From assembly GCA_021442155.1 (NCBI GenBank), contig CM038217.1:145263643-145327642 (forward strand): DNA of 64,000 nucleotides. Reading direction: 5' to 3'. This document shows, piece by piece, positions 13,343 to 25,139 of the stretch. Below the pieces are notes generated by a model. That model saw only the letters and a program-made list of their open reading frames with translations, did not search any database and was not told where the DNA came from. The position numbers and the translations under genes were made by a program. How positions within the stretch are numbered: position 1 is the first letter of the stretch; each line of letters opens with the position of its first letter. The stretch comes from Cymbidium sinense (lineage: Eukaryota; Streptophyta; Magnoliopsida; Asparagales; Orchidaceae).

Positions 13343-14129
13343 TGTTGCGTGCTAGAAAATAAGTTGCGATAGAGTGAAAGTTTCATGCCTTGTTGTGAAA
13401 TTAGCTATTTAAAAGAGAAACTCAAAATTTTTTGTGGAAAACCTCGAAAGGAAAAAAAAAACCACGGCTAGCTTCTTCCACTATATTTATTTTGAGTACA
13501 AGTTTTTCGATAGCGGATTACATAATTGTATATGAGAAGGCGATGGAATCCCAAAATCGACAACAATGTCATATAGTCCGCTCAGTTAAAATTCTAGTGT
13601 AGCGGATGATGGTGAATGAGAACAACCACGGCGATGAAGAAGCCATCATGATGGAGGCGAGGAGATTCGGCGCGAGATCCGGCGGTGACGGCGGCGTGGT
13701 TAACCAACGAGTGGTCGGCAGTGGTGACATGATTATGCCTGGAAGATTTTCAACATTTAGAGCTCTCTCCTCTCTCTTGCTTGGCCTCCCCTAATATGAG
13801 TAATGAGAGGCTATTTATAGATTGGAGGAGTGGAGTCTCTGTAAATACACTCGAACCACTCCACTTCGGATGGCTAATGATTCCTTTGATCATTTGATGT
13901 ATTTTAAGTATTTGAATGCTCAAATGAAATTAGGAATTGTAATATCTTGGGCTTGTTGATTCGTTGAGGCCTTCGATTTACTATAAACACTTCATATTTG
14001 AGAGCTATTTAGGATTTAAGATATCCCAAAGTTTTCAACGATATCTTAAGTCTTGATCTGATTGGTTTCGATCGACTTGCTTTTGACATCAAGATTCGTG
14101 CTTAACTAGTAGAATTTTCGATGTCATCA
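13343..14129 (-). repeat. LTR, left copy (3' LTR if the element is on the minus strand)
   Basis: It is collinear with 17104-17905. Shared blocks include gcgtgctagaaaat, the tgtggaaaacctc region, ttacataattgtatatgagaagg, gctatttatagattggag and gcttttgacatcaagattcgtgctt. Several small indels distinguish the two copies. Confidence 0.82.
13811..13820 (-). promoter_or_regulatory. TATA box of the LTR (left copy)
   Basis: CTATAAATAG on the minus strand, conserved in the other LTR at 17578-17587. It lies about 320 bp from the LTR start, a plausible U3 promoter position. Confidence 0.55.
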
Positions 14130-14130
14130 G

Positions 14131-14139
14131 TTCTTTTTT
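14131..14139 (-). other. Polypurine tract candidate
   Basis: On the minus strand AAAAAAGAA lies one base before the TGATGACATC start of the left LTR, where second-strand priming would occur. Confidence 0.5.
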
Positions 14140-14179
14140 GGATGATATTATCCTAATTCATCCAAAATATCTATTTTTC

Positions 14180-14435
14180 TAATTAAATGTCATAATGAGT
14201 AGAATGGTTTTTTTAATTAAATGTCATAATGAGGAGAGATTTTTTTTAATTAAATGTCATAATGAAGAGAGATTTTTTTTAATTAAATGTCATAATGAAG
14301 AGAAGTTTTTTTTTTTAATTAAATATCATAATGAAGAGAGGGTTTTTTTTAAATTAAATGTCACAATAATTAGAGGGTTTTTTTTAAAAAACTAAATGTC
14401 ATAATGAAGAGAGGAGTTTTTTTTTTTTTTTAATT
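14180..14435. repeat. Tandem array of a ~30-40-bp unit
   Basis: About seven units of ttttttttaattaaatgtcataatgaagagag, differing mainly in T-run length. The open frame across it is a product of the repeat, not a gene. Confidence 0.85.
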
Positions 14436-14549
14436 TATTCTCTCTTTCCCCCTATAGTGGATATATAAAAACCCCCTTATGGTCAAGTAAGGAGACACAA
14501 CTCACATATGCTCTAATGTTCCTCTTCTTCTTGAGAGAAGGTCGCCGAG

Positions 14550-15720
14550 GCATCAGGCTCGTAGTTCATATATGGCGAGCTGGTTTTCCCTCGAAGAGGC
14601 ATCGCCCTTGTCGGACCGGCGAGTTTGAGGCGATCAAGGCCTGGTTCACGATGAGGCTCGATTTTCTCTCGAAGAGCGTCAACCGCCCTTGTCGACTAAC
14701 CGGGTTATCAAGGCGAATGGTTCATCTGACGAGGCTCCGGTTTTCCCTCGAAGAGGCGTCAGCTTATTGTCGGACCGGCAGGTTGGCGTCAGGCGTAGTT
14801 TCTGGCGCTTGATTTTTCTTGAAGAGCGTCAATTGCCTTGTCGGACCAAGTTGGGCGATCAATGTCCGTAGTTCATACTGGTGAGCTCGGTTTCCCGAAA
14901 AGCCGCCTATCGAACCGGCCGGGTTGGAGGCAATCTCAGCGGCGATGACCGGCGATGGTGATCGGCGGTAGGAGCCGGCGCCGTGTCGGCCGGGATGACC
15001 GGCGGCGATGGTGGCCCGGCGGAGATTCCGGATAGTGGTGGTGGTGACCGGCGGCAATGGTTGGCAGCGGGTAAGGCGGCAATGTGATAGGTGGCATGCG
15101 GGCGTGGTAGTGGCGAGATTACCGATATGGGTGACAAAATGCCGCGATGTTGTGATTGCGACGTGGTGGCGTCGGGTTCCAGCAGCAATCTGATGTAGTA
15201 ATGAGCGACTAACGTAAATAATCAGCGAAATGGCGATAGTGATGGCGGACGATGGTCAGCGCGTAGTGATGCGATAACGTATTCTGATGGTTAAGCGGCA
15301 GAATTTGGAGCCAGCTTGGCGGCAATGAAATACAGTGCGGCCGCGTCAGTAGTCGCGGATGTAGCAGCATGGTGGTGCCGCGAAATACGATAGTCAGCAG
15401 CGATCCAGAGTGGTAGCGATGACAGCAACGTGGTTAGCGGCAGCGTGGTGCAATGGCCCGAGCATAGTCGGCAGTGGCGAGCGTCGATAGTCACGAGGAT
15501 GACCGGCAGCGATATGGTGACCGGTGAATGGCAATGGTGGCCAGCAATGCCGACGGTGTCAACAGCGGTAACCAATGGTGTTGTGGCCGGCGGGTAACAG
15601 CGGCGGCAGCGGTAGAATCCGGCATGGCGCTTAGCGTCAGAGTTGGCGAGGATGGCCGGTGCGATGGTGGTGGCAGCGGAATGCCGTGATGGTGGCGGTT
15701 TTCTTTATATGTGAGGTTGT
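14550..15720. repeat. GC-rich interior: ~75-110-bp tandem units, then simple GGC/GATGG-rich DNA
   Basis: From about 14560 to 14935, five units repeat a theme of agttcat...gagct, ttttccctcgaagagg and cttgtcggaccgg. From 14940 to 15720, short words such as gatggtggccggcgg and cagcgatgg recur irregularly. This is far more GC-rich than anything around it. Open frames on both strands are compositional and match no domain. Confidence 0.65.
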
Positions 15721-15739
15721 TTGTGAAGTGTGACTCAAT

Positions 15740-16760
15740 ACGTTAACTTCGTATGGAAGAGGTCGAATTAGATCCGGAGATTTTTTTATCCAGGTAATTT
15801 GTCAAAGTGTTACCGATAGCGTTAACCGTATGAAAGAGGTTGAATGGAATCGGCGAGATTTTGACCTATCCAGATTTTTGTCAAAGTCTTTGCTCGATGG
15901 CGTTAACACTGTGGAAGAGGTTGAATTGAATCGGAGGATTTTGACCTATCCAGGTTTTTTGTCGGTGTTGCGATGTTAACTGTATGGAAGAGGTTGAATG
16001 GCCGAGATTTTGACTTATCAGTTGTTTGTGAGAGTCTTTGCTCGATGGTGCTTGTATGGAAGAGGTTGAATTAGTCGAGGATTTTGACTCATCCGAGGTT
16101 ATTTGTCGGTGTTAGCGTTAACGTATGGAAGAGGTAATTGAATCCGAGGATTTTGACCTATCGAGGTTGTTTGTCGAGTGTGACTCGATGATGTTAACCT
16201 GTGTGGAAGAGGTCAAATTGAATTTGTTGAGCATTTTTTAACCCATCCGAAGTTGTTTGTCAGAGTGTTACCCGATGACGTTAACTTGTATGGAAGAGGT
16301 CAATTAAATTGAGAATTTTGACCTATCGAGGTTATTGTCGGTGTTGCGATGGCGTTAATCGTATAGAAGAGGTCGAATTGAATCTGTCGAGGATTTTTGA
16401 CCTATCCAAGGTTGTTTGTCGAGTGTTACGATGGCGTTAACTTGTGAAGAGGCCATGAAGTCCACCAGGACCTTTTGGCTATCTAGGTTGTTTGTCGAGT
16501 CTTTGCCGATGATGTTAACTGTATGGAAGAGGTCGAAATAAATCCGAAAATTTTGACCCATCGAGGTTGTTTGTCGAGTGTTCGATGGCGTTAACCATAT
16601 GGAAGAGTCGTGGGAAGTCCACACCGACCTATCAGGTTATTGTCGAGTCTTTGCTCGATGGCGTTAACTTGTGGAAGAGGTCGAATTGAATCCGTTGAGG
16701 ATTTTGACCCATCAGGTTGTTTGTCAGTGTTACGATGGCGTTAACTATGGAAGAGAATCA
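15740..16760. repeat. Tandem array of a ~66-88-bp unit (about 14 copies)
   Basis: Each unit contains tatggaagaggtcgaattg, then gaggattttgacctatc, then ttgtttgtcgagtgtta and gatggcgttaac. Anchors (the gaagagg word) occur near 15755, 15832, 15914, 15986, 16059, 16126, 16206, 16293, 16366, 16444, 16524, 16602, 16672 and 16749. Units differ mostly by short deletions. Confidence 0.88.
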
Positions 16761-17103
16761 AAACATCCGTTTGTGGTTGTAGCAAAGTTGCTTCTTAACC
16801 TTGGTCTTATTTTTCCATGAGTTTGATTGGAAAATCATAATTTAAAGCTATATCTCTTCTGAATGTTGAAATATCCTCCAACTTTGACTTGTTTCTTGGG
16901 ATGGTAATCGATTAGATGCTTAACATGGCGATCTTAGAGATTAGAGTTGCCCCGCTTTTGACAAAATCAGGAAACAAGTTTGATGAATCTTCATTCTTCT
17001 TGCGCTCCTTAAACTTGAAATGCTCCACCTCGATGGTGGTTTTGATCTTGTTGGAAAACTTGGTTGCCTACAAGATGAAATAATGAATCGATTTTAGACG
17101 GCG

Positions 17104-17905
17104 TAATTGCGTGCTAGAAAATGCGGTAGAGTGAAAGTTTACGCCTTAGCCTTGTGAAATTCACACACAATTTAAAGAGTGAACAAGAAAACTCAATTTT
17201 ACGTGGAAAACCTCAAGGAGGAAAAATCACGGGCTAGCCAATAAAAAGCTTATATATTTGTTTTGTACAAGTTTTGATAACGAGATTACATAATTGTATA
17301 TGAGAAGGGAATCCCAAAATCAGACAACAACAACCATATAGTCACGTTTAGGTTGTACGTTCTTGTGTAGCGATGATGGTGAACGGCGAGGAACAACCAC
17401 GGCGATGAAGGTCATCATGATGGAGAAGAATTGACGATGAGGATCGTGGCGGTACCCGGCGGCTGGCGGCGTAGTTGGTAAAGGGGTGGTGGCGGCCAAG
17501 TGGTGACATGATTATGCCGGAGGATTTTCAACCTGCTCTCTCCTCTCTTGCTTGGCCTCCCCTCTATGAGTAATGAGCTATTTATAGATTGGAGGTGGCG
17601 TCTGTAAATACATGCAAAATCCGAACCACTCCACTTCATCGGACGACTTAGAATGATTCCTTTGATCATTTGATGTATTTTAAGTATTTGAATGCTCAAA
17701 TGAAGTGAATAATATCTGGGCTTGTTGGATTTATCGTTGAGACACTCGATTTGGTATAAACACTTCATATTTGAGAGCTATTTGATTTAACGATATCCCA
17801 AAGTTTCCAACGATATCTTAAGTATTGATCTCTAGTTTCAACCGATGACTTGCTTTTGACATCAAGATTCGTGCTTCGACTTGTAAAATTTTCAGTGTCA
17901 TATCA
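17104..17905 (-). repeat. LTR, right copy (5' LTR if the element is on the minus strand)
   Basis: The partner of 13343-14129. It ends with ...TCATATCA directly before the ACTAT duplication, and its inner end has TA where the left copy has the canonical TG. Confidence 0.82.
17578..17587 (-). promoter_or_regulatory. TATA box of the LTR (right copy)
   Basis: CTATAAATAG on the minus strand, at the same place as in the left LTR. Confidence 0.55.
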
Positions 17906-17910
17906 ACTAT
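17906..17910. repeat. Target-site duplication ACTAT (right)
   Basis: An exact copy of 13338-13342. Confidence 0.75.
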
Positions 17911-19480
17911 ATTATAATTACAATCACAATCTATGTGATCATCAATGATAGGGCAAAGAAAGTTTTGCAAGTTGATTGAATCTAAACAGCCGATTAGTAA
18001 ATTTTCATCTTGAATTTATGAGATCCCCTTAAATGACTCGACACATAATTATTGATAAGAATTTTTTTATCTAGTCGGGTTAAGAAACTCCATTGACTAA
18101 ATTAACCAAATCTATAACTTGTTCAGAGCTGATGAAATTATGAAATTTTAAATGGGTAAGTCATCATCTCATTAACCAAACACCTTTAAACATAAAAAAG
18201 TTAATGATCATTTCTCATGCTTCAAAGTGTAATTGTGATGACATACTTATTAGAAAGCCATTGGCTATGATAGTCTTAATGATAAGTGTTATCTCTTATT
18301 GGAGAGATAATTAACCTTAGATGCTTGCACCACCCTTGAAATAAGTTTAAACTAGAAAAAAATATAGTTGTCATAATTCCTTATTACTTAATCTACAACA
18401 TTTAAAAGTAAAGAAAACCCAAATGTTTCTTTAAACCTAATTCCTTTGGTTTTGATGATAATTTTTATATCACCTAAGAAGTTCGGATGGCTAAAAAAAT
18501 GGATGATTGATTCTTGTTCCAAATTATGGTAACAACTAAGATTAAGTGATAGATTAAAATTTCGACGGTCTCGTTATCTAGAATGATTTTATTGTGTAAT
18601 GTCTAATATTATGCTTGTAAATAAATGTTAATGATAACTAAGTTATAATCATGTTTTTTCTTTGTAAGAGTGAACACAAGTCAATGATGGTTTATAAGTC
18701 AAAGGCCCAAAATATTTGAAAAATTTTTGTAGAATTTTCAATCAAAGTTTTGAGTATTTTTAAGGTGAAATGTGTCACCCCATAAAAATATGATTTCATA
18801 AATGATTCATAATTTAGTCATCTATAAAGGTTACAAAAACTTCAAGAAATTTAAATTTCCAAATTTTCTCCAATGAATTGCATCTTATCTTAGTCAATTT
18901 CATCTCAATCTACTCACTAGATTCAATTACTTATGATAAAACTAATATTAGACTGTTTGGTCAACTGTTCATGCCTAAATGAACTTAGATTCACTTAATT
19001 TTGAATTGTTAGAAGTATCTTGATAGGAACACAAAACATTCAAAATTTTAAATAATTTATAAATTTTTATTATGATTACAAGTAAGCAAAATTATGAATA
19101 TATTAACAGTGGCGGATCCACCTTCACATGAGGGCGGTCATTTACCCACTTACAAATTTTTTTTTTTTTTTTTCCTTTTTTATTTAAAAAAGTTTAATTA
19201 CTTTTTATATTTTATCCCCTTTCAATTTACATTTTATACAATAAATCTCTCACAAAAAAAAATTAACTTAACCTATTACTCTCAAATAACTGCTTAATTA
19301 ATTACAAAAAAAGTTTATAAATTTAATAATCTTGATCACACTTTTTTTATATAAATTTCTTAATATTATTTTACTAATTATTTATTAATTATATATATAT
19401 ATATATTATTTTTTTATATTTTTATATTATATAATTATTTAAAAATTTTGCTCATCCTAAAATAAATAGCTAGTTCAATC

Positions 19481-19483
<3 letters not shown>

Positions 19484-19572
<89 letters not shown>

Positions 19573-19584
19573 ATATATATATAT
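19484..19584. repeat. (AT)n microsatellite
   Basis: About 100 bases of alternating A and T with a single interruption near 19558. Confidence 0.95.
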
Positions 19585-19647
19585 GCTAAATGGAACCTTA
19601 AGAATTGAGTTCAAGCCTTCATTTGATTGAAATTTGATCAAACTAAA

Positions 19648-19834
19648 GGTGCATTTGTAGTAGTTAAAGTTATTTGAAAAAATAGCAGTGAACTATTACA
19701 GAAGAATTATTATCTAAAAGTCATATTATGTATTATAATTTTTTTTTAAATTATTAAAAAATAAGATAACATTTTTTTGTCAGGCTAAGTTGAAGAACCC
19801 AACTTTCCTGCTACAGATTCTACTAAATGCAACC
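19648..19834. mobile_element. Possible MITE (about 187 bp)
   Basis: The left end GGTGCATTTGTAGTAG and the right end, read in reverse complement as GGTTGCATTTAGTAGA, form an imperfect inverted repeat around AT-rich DNA. No target duplication is clear. Confidence 0.35.
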
Positions 19835-20699
19835 AAAATATAATTCCCAAATGATATTGTGGTGCAAAATTATAAAATATTTTATTTTTGAATATTTTGA
19901 ATATGATTATAAATCAAAATTTTGTAGACATAATTTTAAATTATTTTATCTTTTTTAAATCTAAATAGTTTATTTTCAGCTATTTGATTAGAATAATAAA
20001 TTAAAATTAGATAAAATTATACTGGTTTATTAGTTCCCTGACAACTTCTCGACCAAAGTCTTATTATGCAGAGATGAAAGGTAGAGTGACCAATATTTTA
20101 TATTTTATATTTCATGCAACTATGTGATTAGCGATAAACTTTTATCAAGTTGATTTACGTAATCATTTTAGAACTCTTACCATATTCTTCAATATTTACA
20201 CATCACAGCCAATAGCTGCTCTATAACTCTGTAAACATTAAAATTTCAGCATCAAGTAATTATCATTTATGGGCTATTTGGTTGACTGAAAAAAGAATAC
20301 AATATAAAAAAGAATATAATATATTTTGGATTACTTTAGTTTGTTTGGTTGAGAATTTTATAAATTTATGAGTTTATATTTTTTTTCTATTTAGTTAAAT
20401 AAATATAATGTAAAGTATTTTGAAAGTTTTATAAATGATTGGCTGAGGATCTCATATGGCATGGCGATTCGATGTCGGCTGGTCGAAGCAGACAAGATCA
20501 TTTTATTTGAATTTAAAATTAATATAGAAATTCATTACATCATTTAAAATTTTACTTTACATGTAATGTCAAAATATAAAATCAGTATTTTATTACTTTC
20601 TTTGATTAAATAAATCTTAAGAAGGCGACATAAAAATAAAATAAAAGCTTCAATAAGATTTTTGTATTTATATTACTTTCACTTTTCTCGTGTTAGCTA

Positions 20700-20960
20700 A
20701 CAACAACAACAATAACAATAACAATAAGTTTTATCTCACTGTGAGGTCCGCTATATTAATCATTCTTCTCTGTTGTGTCATATTGTGTCAAATTCTTATT
20801 TAATTCTAATAAACTAAGATAATTTTTATATATCATATTCAAGTCTTTTTAGTTTTACCTCTACTTTTATTAACATAAGGTAAATCTAATACATCTATTC
20901 TTTAACGGAGTCATGCTCTTATCTACTGCTAGAGCTACTCTATCTTTCTCATGTTAGTTA
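20700..20960 (-). mobile_element. 3' fragment of the same RTE-type LINE family
   Basis: It starts with CAACAACAACAATAACAATAAC and runs collinear with 5081-5380 (shared text includes tgtgtcaaattctta, tttaattc, caagtctttttag, acctctac and aacataagg). Only the extreme 3' end is present, typical of 5'-truncated LINE copies. Confidence 0.7.
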
Positions 20961-21517
20961 TATATATAGATCAAATCTTAATATTATATCAAAAATAATA
21001 TTTTTATTAGTTTTTAAAATAAAAAAAATATATTTTAAGTGTAGAAAAGATGTAAATATCAAATATTAGATATATAAATAAATAAGAATTATATGCTATT
21101 TATATTTAAATTTCCCTAATTTTAAATTTAAAAGCTTAAAAATATTCAAGCCAACTCTATGACATCTACCATACGTTCAGAACATATCTTTATCCGCCTA
21201 TTTCATAGATATTTATCAATTTCTTCATATAATAAATAATAATTCGCACAAAAAATATCTCAAATTGTGCATTCTGTAATTCAATTTTTTTTTTCGGGTC
21301 GAAAACTCTTTTTAGAGTACACAAATGATTCTTTCATTGCTGTATCGCATCAAACATGTGACTACAGCGACACTAAAATACGATCCGAACCAACCTTCAG
21401 CATCATAATTACACAAAAGCGATGCCTCACCAACATTCGCTTTTTAATTCTGTCATAGATTTTTTTTTTGTTTCAATTTTATCAATAAAATTATGTTATT
21501 ACAAAAGATTTATCATA

Positions 21518-21657
<140 letters not shown>

Positions 21658-22558
21658 AAATATTAGATATATAAATATATAAAAAATTGTATCTACGTAA
21701 TTTTTCTTAGAACAGCCCTGCTGTTAGGAGTGTGCATTAGCCGATCTGCACTAAAAAATTGAAACAAACGGAGCTTATTCGGATAAGCTGGTTCGATTTT
21801 TGGTTGGATTTTTTTTGTTTGTTCGATTTTCAATTTGATTTTAATTAAAAAAATTCAGTTTAATCAAAAAAATTGATTAATTATTAAATGTTGGTAAAAA
21901 AAGATTAATTAGACAATTAGCCGTTCGCATAGATCGGTCCGTGGACCGCAGCTCGTGTAACATAAGGGTGTAATACTACTTGAGTCTTCGATCTTTCGAC
22001 CGACGTTTCGTTCCTTAGGCCTTCCTGTCATTTTGCCATAGCCGCTCACACAACGAAGAGCGGAAGATCTCTGATTCTCTGCGCTCCCGACTTTGAGTCT
22101 AACTCCGACTCTTTGAGAGATAAGAACTCAATCTCATCTCTTCTCAGTCACACCCTAGTCGATGGTCGTTCTTTATTGACGTTGTCATAGCCTTTATCGA
22201 CAGGGTAATTGTTATAGACCCGCAATCAAGGGAGAATCGAAGAAGGGGAAACTTCTGTAGGTGAGGTTTAATGATTTTAATTATTGCATTGAGATTGTCT
22301 TCCGCTTCATATTTTCTTTGTCGATATTCAATTTTGATGGAGCTAGGATTTGAAGATGAAGTTGATGTTTCTAGTGATTGAATGACCTATTATTTGCCTA
22401 TATTTATACAAGATATATTAGTATTCACTATGATGAGTTGATGATTGAACGAAAAATGCATTATCTTTTTTCTTTTGTTGTCAGATGACTGAAAAGAGAA
22501 TATTTACATTATTTTTGCAACCTTATTAGTTATAAGGCTTGAATCTTGATGTTGTCTT

Positions 22559-22615
22559 CAAATATTTTTATGTATTGCTCATTTCAACAAATATTTTTAT
22601 GTATTGCTCATTTCA
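22559..22615 (+). repeat. 29-bp tandem duplication
   Basis: caaatatttttatgtattgc with the following tcatttca is present twice head to tail, at 22559-22586 and 22588-22615, without visible differences. Confidence 0.95.
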
Positions 22616-23365
22616 GTGAGTTCGGAGTTGGGACTTGGGTGGCTGGATCTTGTATTTGTGATGACTGAATAAATAATTGATTTTCTATTTCCATTAGGTT
22701 GTCGGATGACTGAACTGAACTTTTCTTGATTTTTTGTGCAAGCCTATAATGTCGTCATCACATTTATGGAAGTATTAAAGCCTACCATGCAAGCATCTAA
22801 TTATTTGTAGAGGTGTATGTCTCACTTATTTGTTTTTATTATTTTATCTAATTATTGGTAAAGACTCTTATCATTTTTATGTAACTATGTAAGTAATATT
22901 ATTAGAAAGACTTTAATGCGAACAACACTGAATGCTAATATTGAAAATGACATTATATGATAATGTTTGGGATACATTTCTTGATGGAGTTGATTGGGAA
23001 ATGCAAATATAAAACAACACTATTAAATTATGCCCATCTCTTCTCAATATTATTGGAATACATTTCTAATTAGAGTTGATTTTGTATTATTATTCATCAA
23101 TGCTTACTTATATGATAATATTTTTTTGTTGTAATAATTAGTCATTATAAATATTGTACTTATAGCATTATATGATCCATCGTAGTGTTCAATCATTCTT
23201 TAATTGAAAAAAGTTTTATTCTTGTAATTTATTAAAGTATAGTTTTCTTTTCTCATTATTGTTTAGATATTTTAGAGAGATGTCATAAGTTGGGGATAGT
23301 TCAAATATTATTAGTTCCTCCAAAGCTATGACCATTACTCAATAAGTTCAAGTTACATGAGATGT

Positions 23366-23829
23366 GAGTGCTAGTAATGAGAAGCCACCTATTTCAAAGA
23401 AGAAAGCTCCTAAACCTAGATTTGAGGTTTGGGATCACTTTGTGAGATATATTAATGAGGAAGAAGAAAAAAAAGCAAATGAAATTATTGTGAAAAGTCA
23501 TATCACAGTGATTCAAAAATTAATGATACTTCAAACTTAAGGGCACATCTTTCTATGTGTCAAAAGAATTCTCTTAATAACACATCAAATCAAATTAAAC
23601 TAGCATTACAATTTGGTGTTAAAGATGAAGATGTTTTAGGCATGGAAATTTGATCAAGAAAACATTAGAAAAATTTTAGCAATGATGGTTATTGCTAATG
23701 AATTTCCTTTCAAGCATGTTAAAGGTAGGAGGTTTAAATATTTCATGTCTCAATGTTGTCCAATGTTTCAAATACCTTCATGATGGACATTGACACGTGA
23801 TTGTTTTCAATTTTATTTAGATAAGAGAG
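23366..23829 (+). pseudogene. hAT transposase N-terminal part (BED zinc finger), broken
   Basis: Translating across small frameshifts gives KAPKPRFEVWDHFV, then YHSDSKINDTSNLRAHLSMC, the pattern of a BED zinc finger (Trp-Asp-x-Phe start, Cys pair, then His and Cys). After that come FDQENIRKILAMMVIANEFP and FMSQCCPMFQIPS, which match the segment after the finger in plant hAT transposases (start of the RNase H-like core). The first Cys of the finger is lost in a frameshift and there are further stops. The frame ends at 23829, where the gypsy LTR starts, so the catalytic core is absent here. Confidence 0.75.
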
Positions 23830-25139
23830 TGTTGACCTTTCTTTTGGAGTGAGTTCTCAACTTCCTCATCATAGATCTAGGACTCTTGTAGACACAAGGA
23901 GCTCCTTATTCTTAAGACATTTCTAGTGATTAGGTGAGTACTTAACCTAAGTCTAGAGACTTATAAGGGTTAGGCATAGGAATATGCTATGCTTTGGGGA
24001 CTTAGGAAGACTTGCCTATCCTATAGTCTAAACCAAACCCATACTTTCCTTCTTAAACCAAACCTAAAATTCATACCTAATCCAAACCAAACTTCCAAAA
24101 CTTATAATCAATCCCATGATCAAATTCAAGCTCAATATTTCTCCATAAAACCCCATGATTAAATTCAAAACCCTTTCTAAGCCCTTTGATTTCATCTTAT
24201 GGACTTAGCCTTAACCAAATTCAAATCAATCCCAATTTAATTGATTTTCTCAAATATCAATTCAATCCCTAAATCATTCACCAAATTCAAATCCAAATTC
24301 CGAACCAAATAATTTAGTCCTAAGATCAATTCTAAAATCAAAATTCCTTCTTAAGCCTTATGACCCACTCTCATAAGCCTAGCCAAATCTCCACCTAAAT
24401 TATTCCAAACTGGATTGATTTCTATATAAATCAATTATTCCTTCATTTATATTCACAAATATAAATGAAATCCATATGCAAATAGCCAAATCCAAATTAA
24501 ACTAAATAAAACTAAGCCAAATCCCCTCTTAAGCCCTATGGACCTATCTCCATAAGCTTACTCAAATCTTAACTCAAATCAACCCAAAATCAATTGGTTT
24601 CTTTATAAAACCAATTACTCTTCATTTATATTCATAAATATAAATGAAACCCACCTCAATGACCAAAATAAATCAAACTAAATCAATTCCTACTTAAGCC
24701 CTTTTGACTACACCCTTAAGTTTGGTCAAATTTGTTTCCAAATCACTCCAAACTCAAGTGATTTTCTCATGAATCATTTATATCTTCATTTACATTCCCA
24801 AATATAAATTCACATGACCAAAACCAAGTCCAAAATCAAACCAAAACACAATTCAAGCCTTTTTAGCTAATTTCATTGACTTGGCTATATCCTATCCAAA
24901 TCAAGCCAAAACTAATGGATTTTCTCTTGAATCAATCATTCCTTCAATCACTTACCAAAATATAAACATAAACTACAATTATCAAACCAAACTCAAGTCA
25001 ACCCAAGTCAAGCCCAAGTTAGCCTTTTTGACTTGAAAACTTCAAATGAGCCAAAATTCATTAGACTCCAAATTGATTGTAGTTGGATTTATATTTCAAT
25101 CCTAGGCTCATATATGAGTTCAACTAAACTTGAATCAAA

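Larger units (their letters stand above)
13343..17905 (-). mobile_element. Non-autonomous LTR retrotransposon (LARD-like), 4.56 kb
   Basis: Two direct repeats of about 787 and 802 bp bound the element and begin/end TG...CA. The 5-bp word ACTAT is repeated exactly outside both ends (13338-13342, 17906-17910). I read it as minus-strand for two reasons: each LTR has a TATA box CTATAAATAG on the minus strand, and a polypurine tract lies directly before the copy that would be the 3' LTR. A primer-binding site is not clear. The interior (about 3 kb) has no gag or pol and consists of tandem arrays and a GC-rich block, so it must have been mobilised by proteins of another element. Confidence 0.8.
21725..23829 (+). 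mobile_element. hAT-type DNA transposon, 5' portion, interrupted by LTR A
   Basis: The left end TAGGAGTGTGCATT resembles the terminal inverted repeat of many plant hAT elements. It is followed by about 1.5 kb of untranslated and AT-rich DNA, then a transposase start (see separate entry). The element stops exactly where the gypsy LTR begins. The 3' half is not in the window and should lie beyond the 3' LTR to the right. Confidence 0.65.

Noticed and set aside
14195..14395. 66-codon repetitive open frame
   Set aside because: Produced by the ~35-bp tandem repeat; no start context or homologue.
14516..15575. Several overlapping GC-rich open frames on both strands
   Set aside because: They overlap one another in a GC-rich tandem block where stops are rare; no domain.
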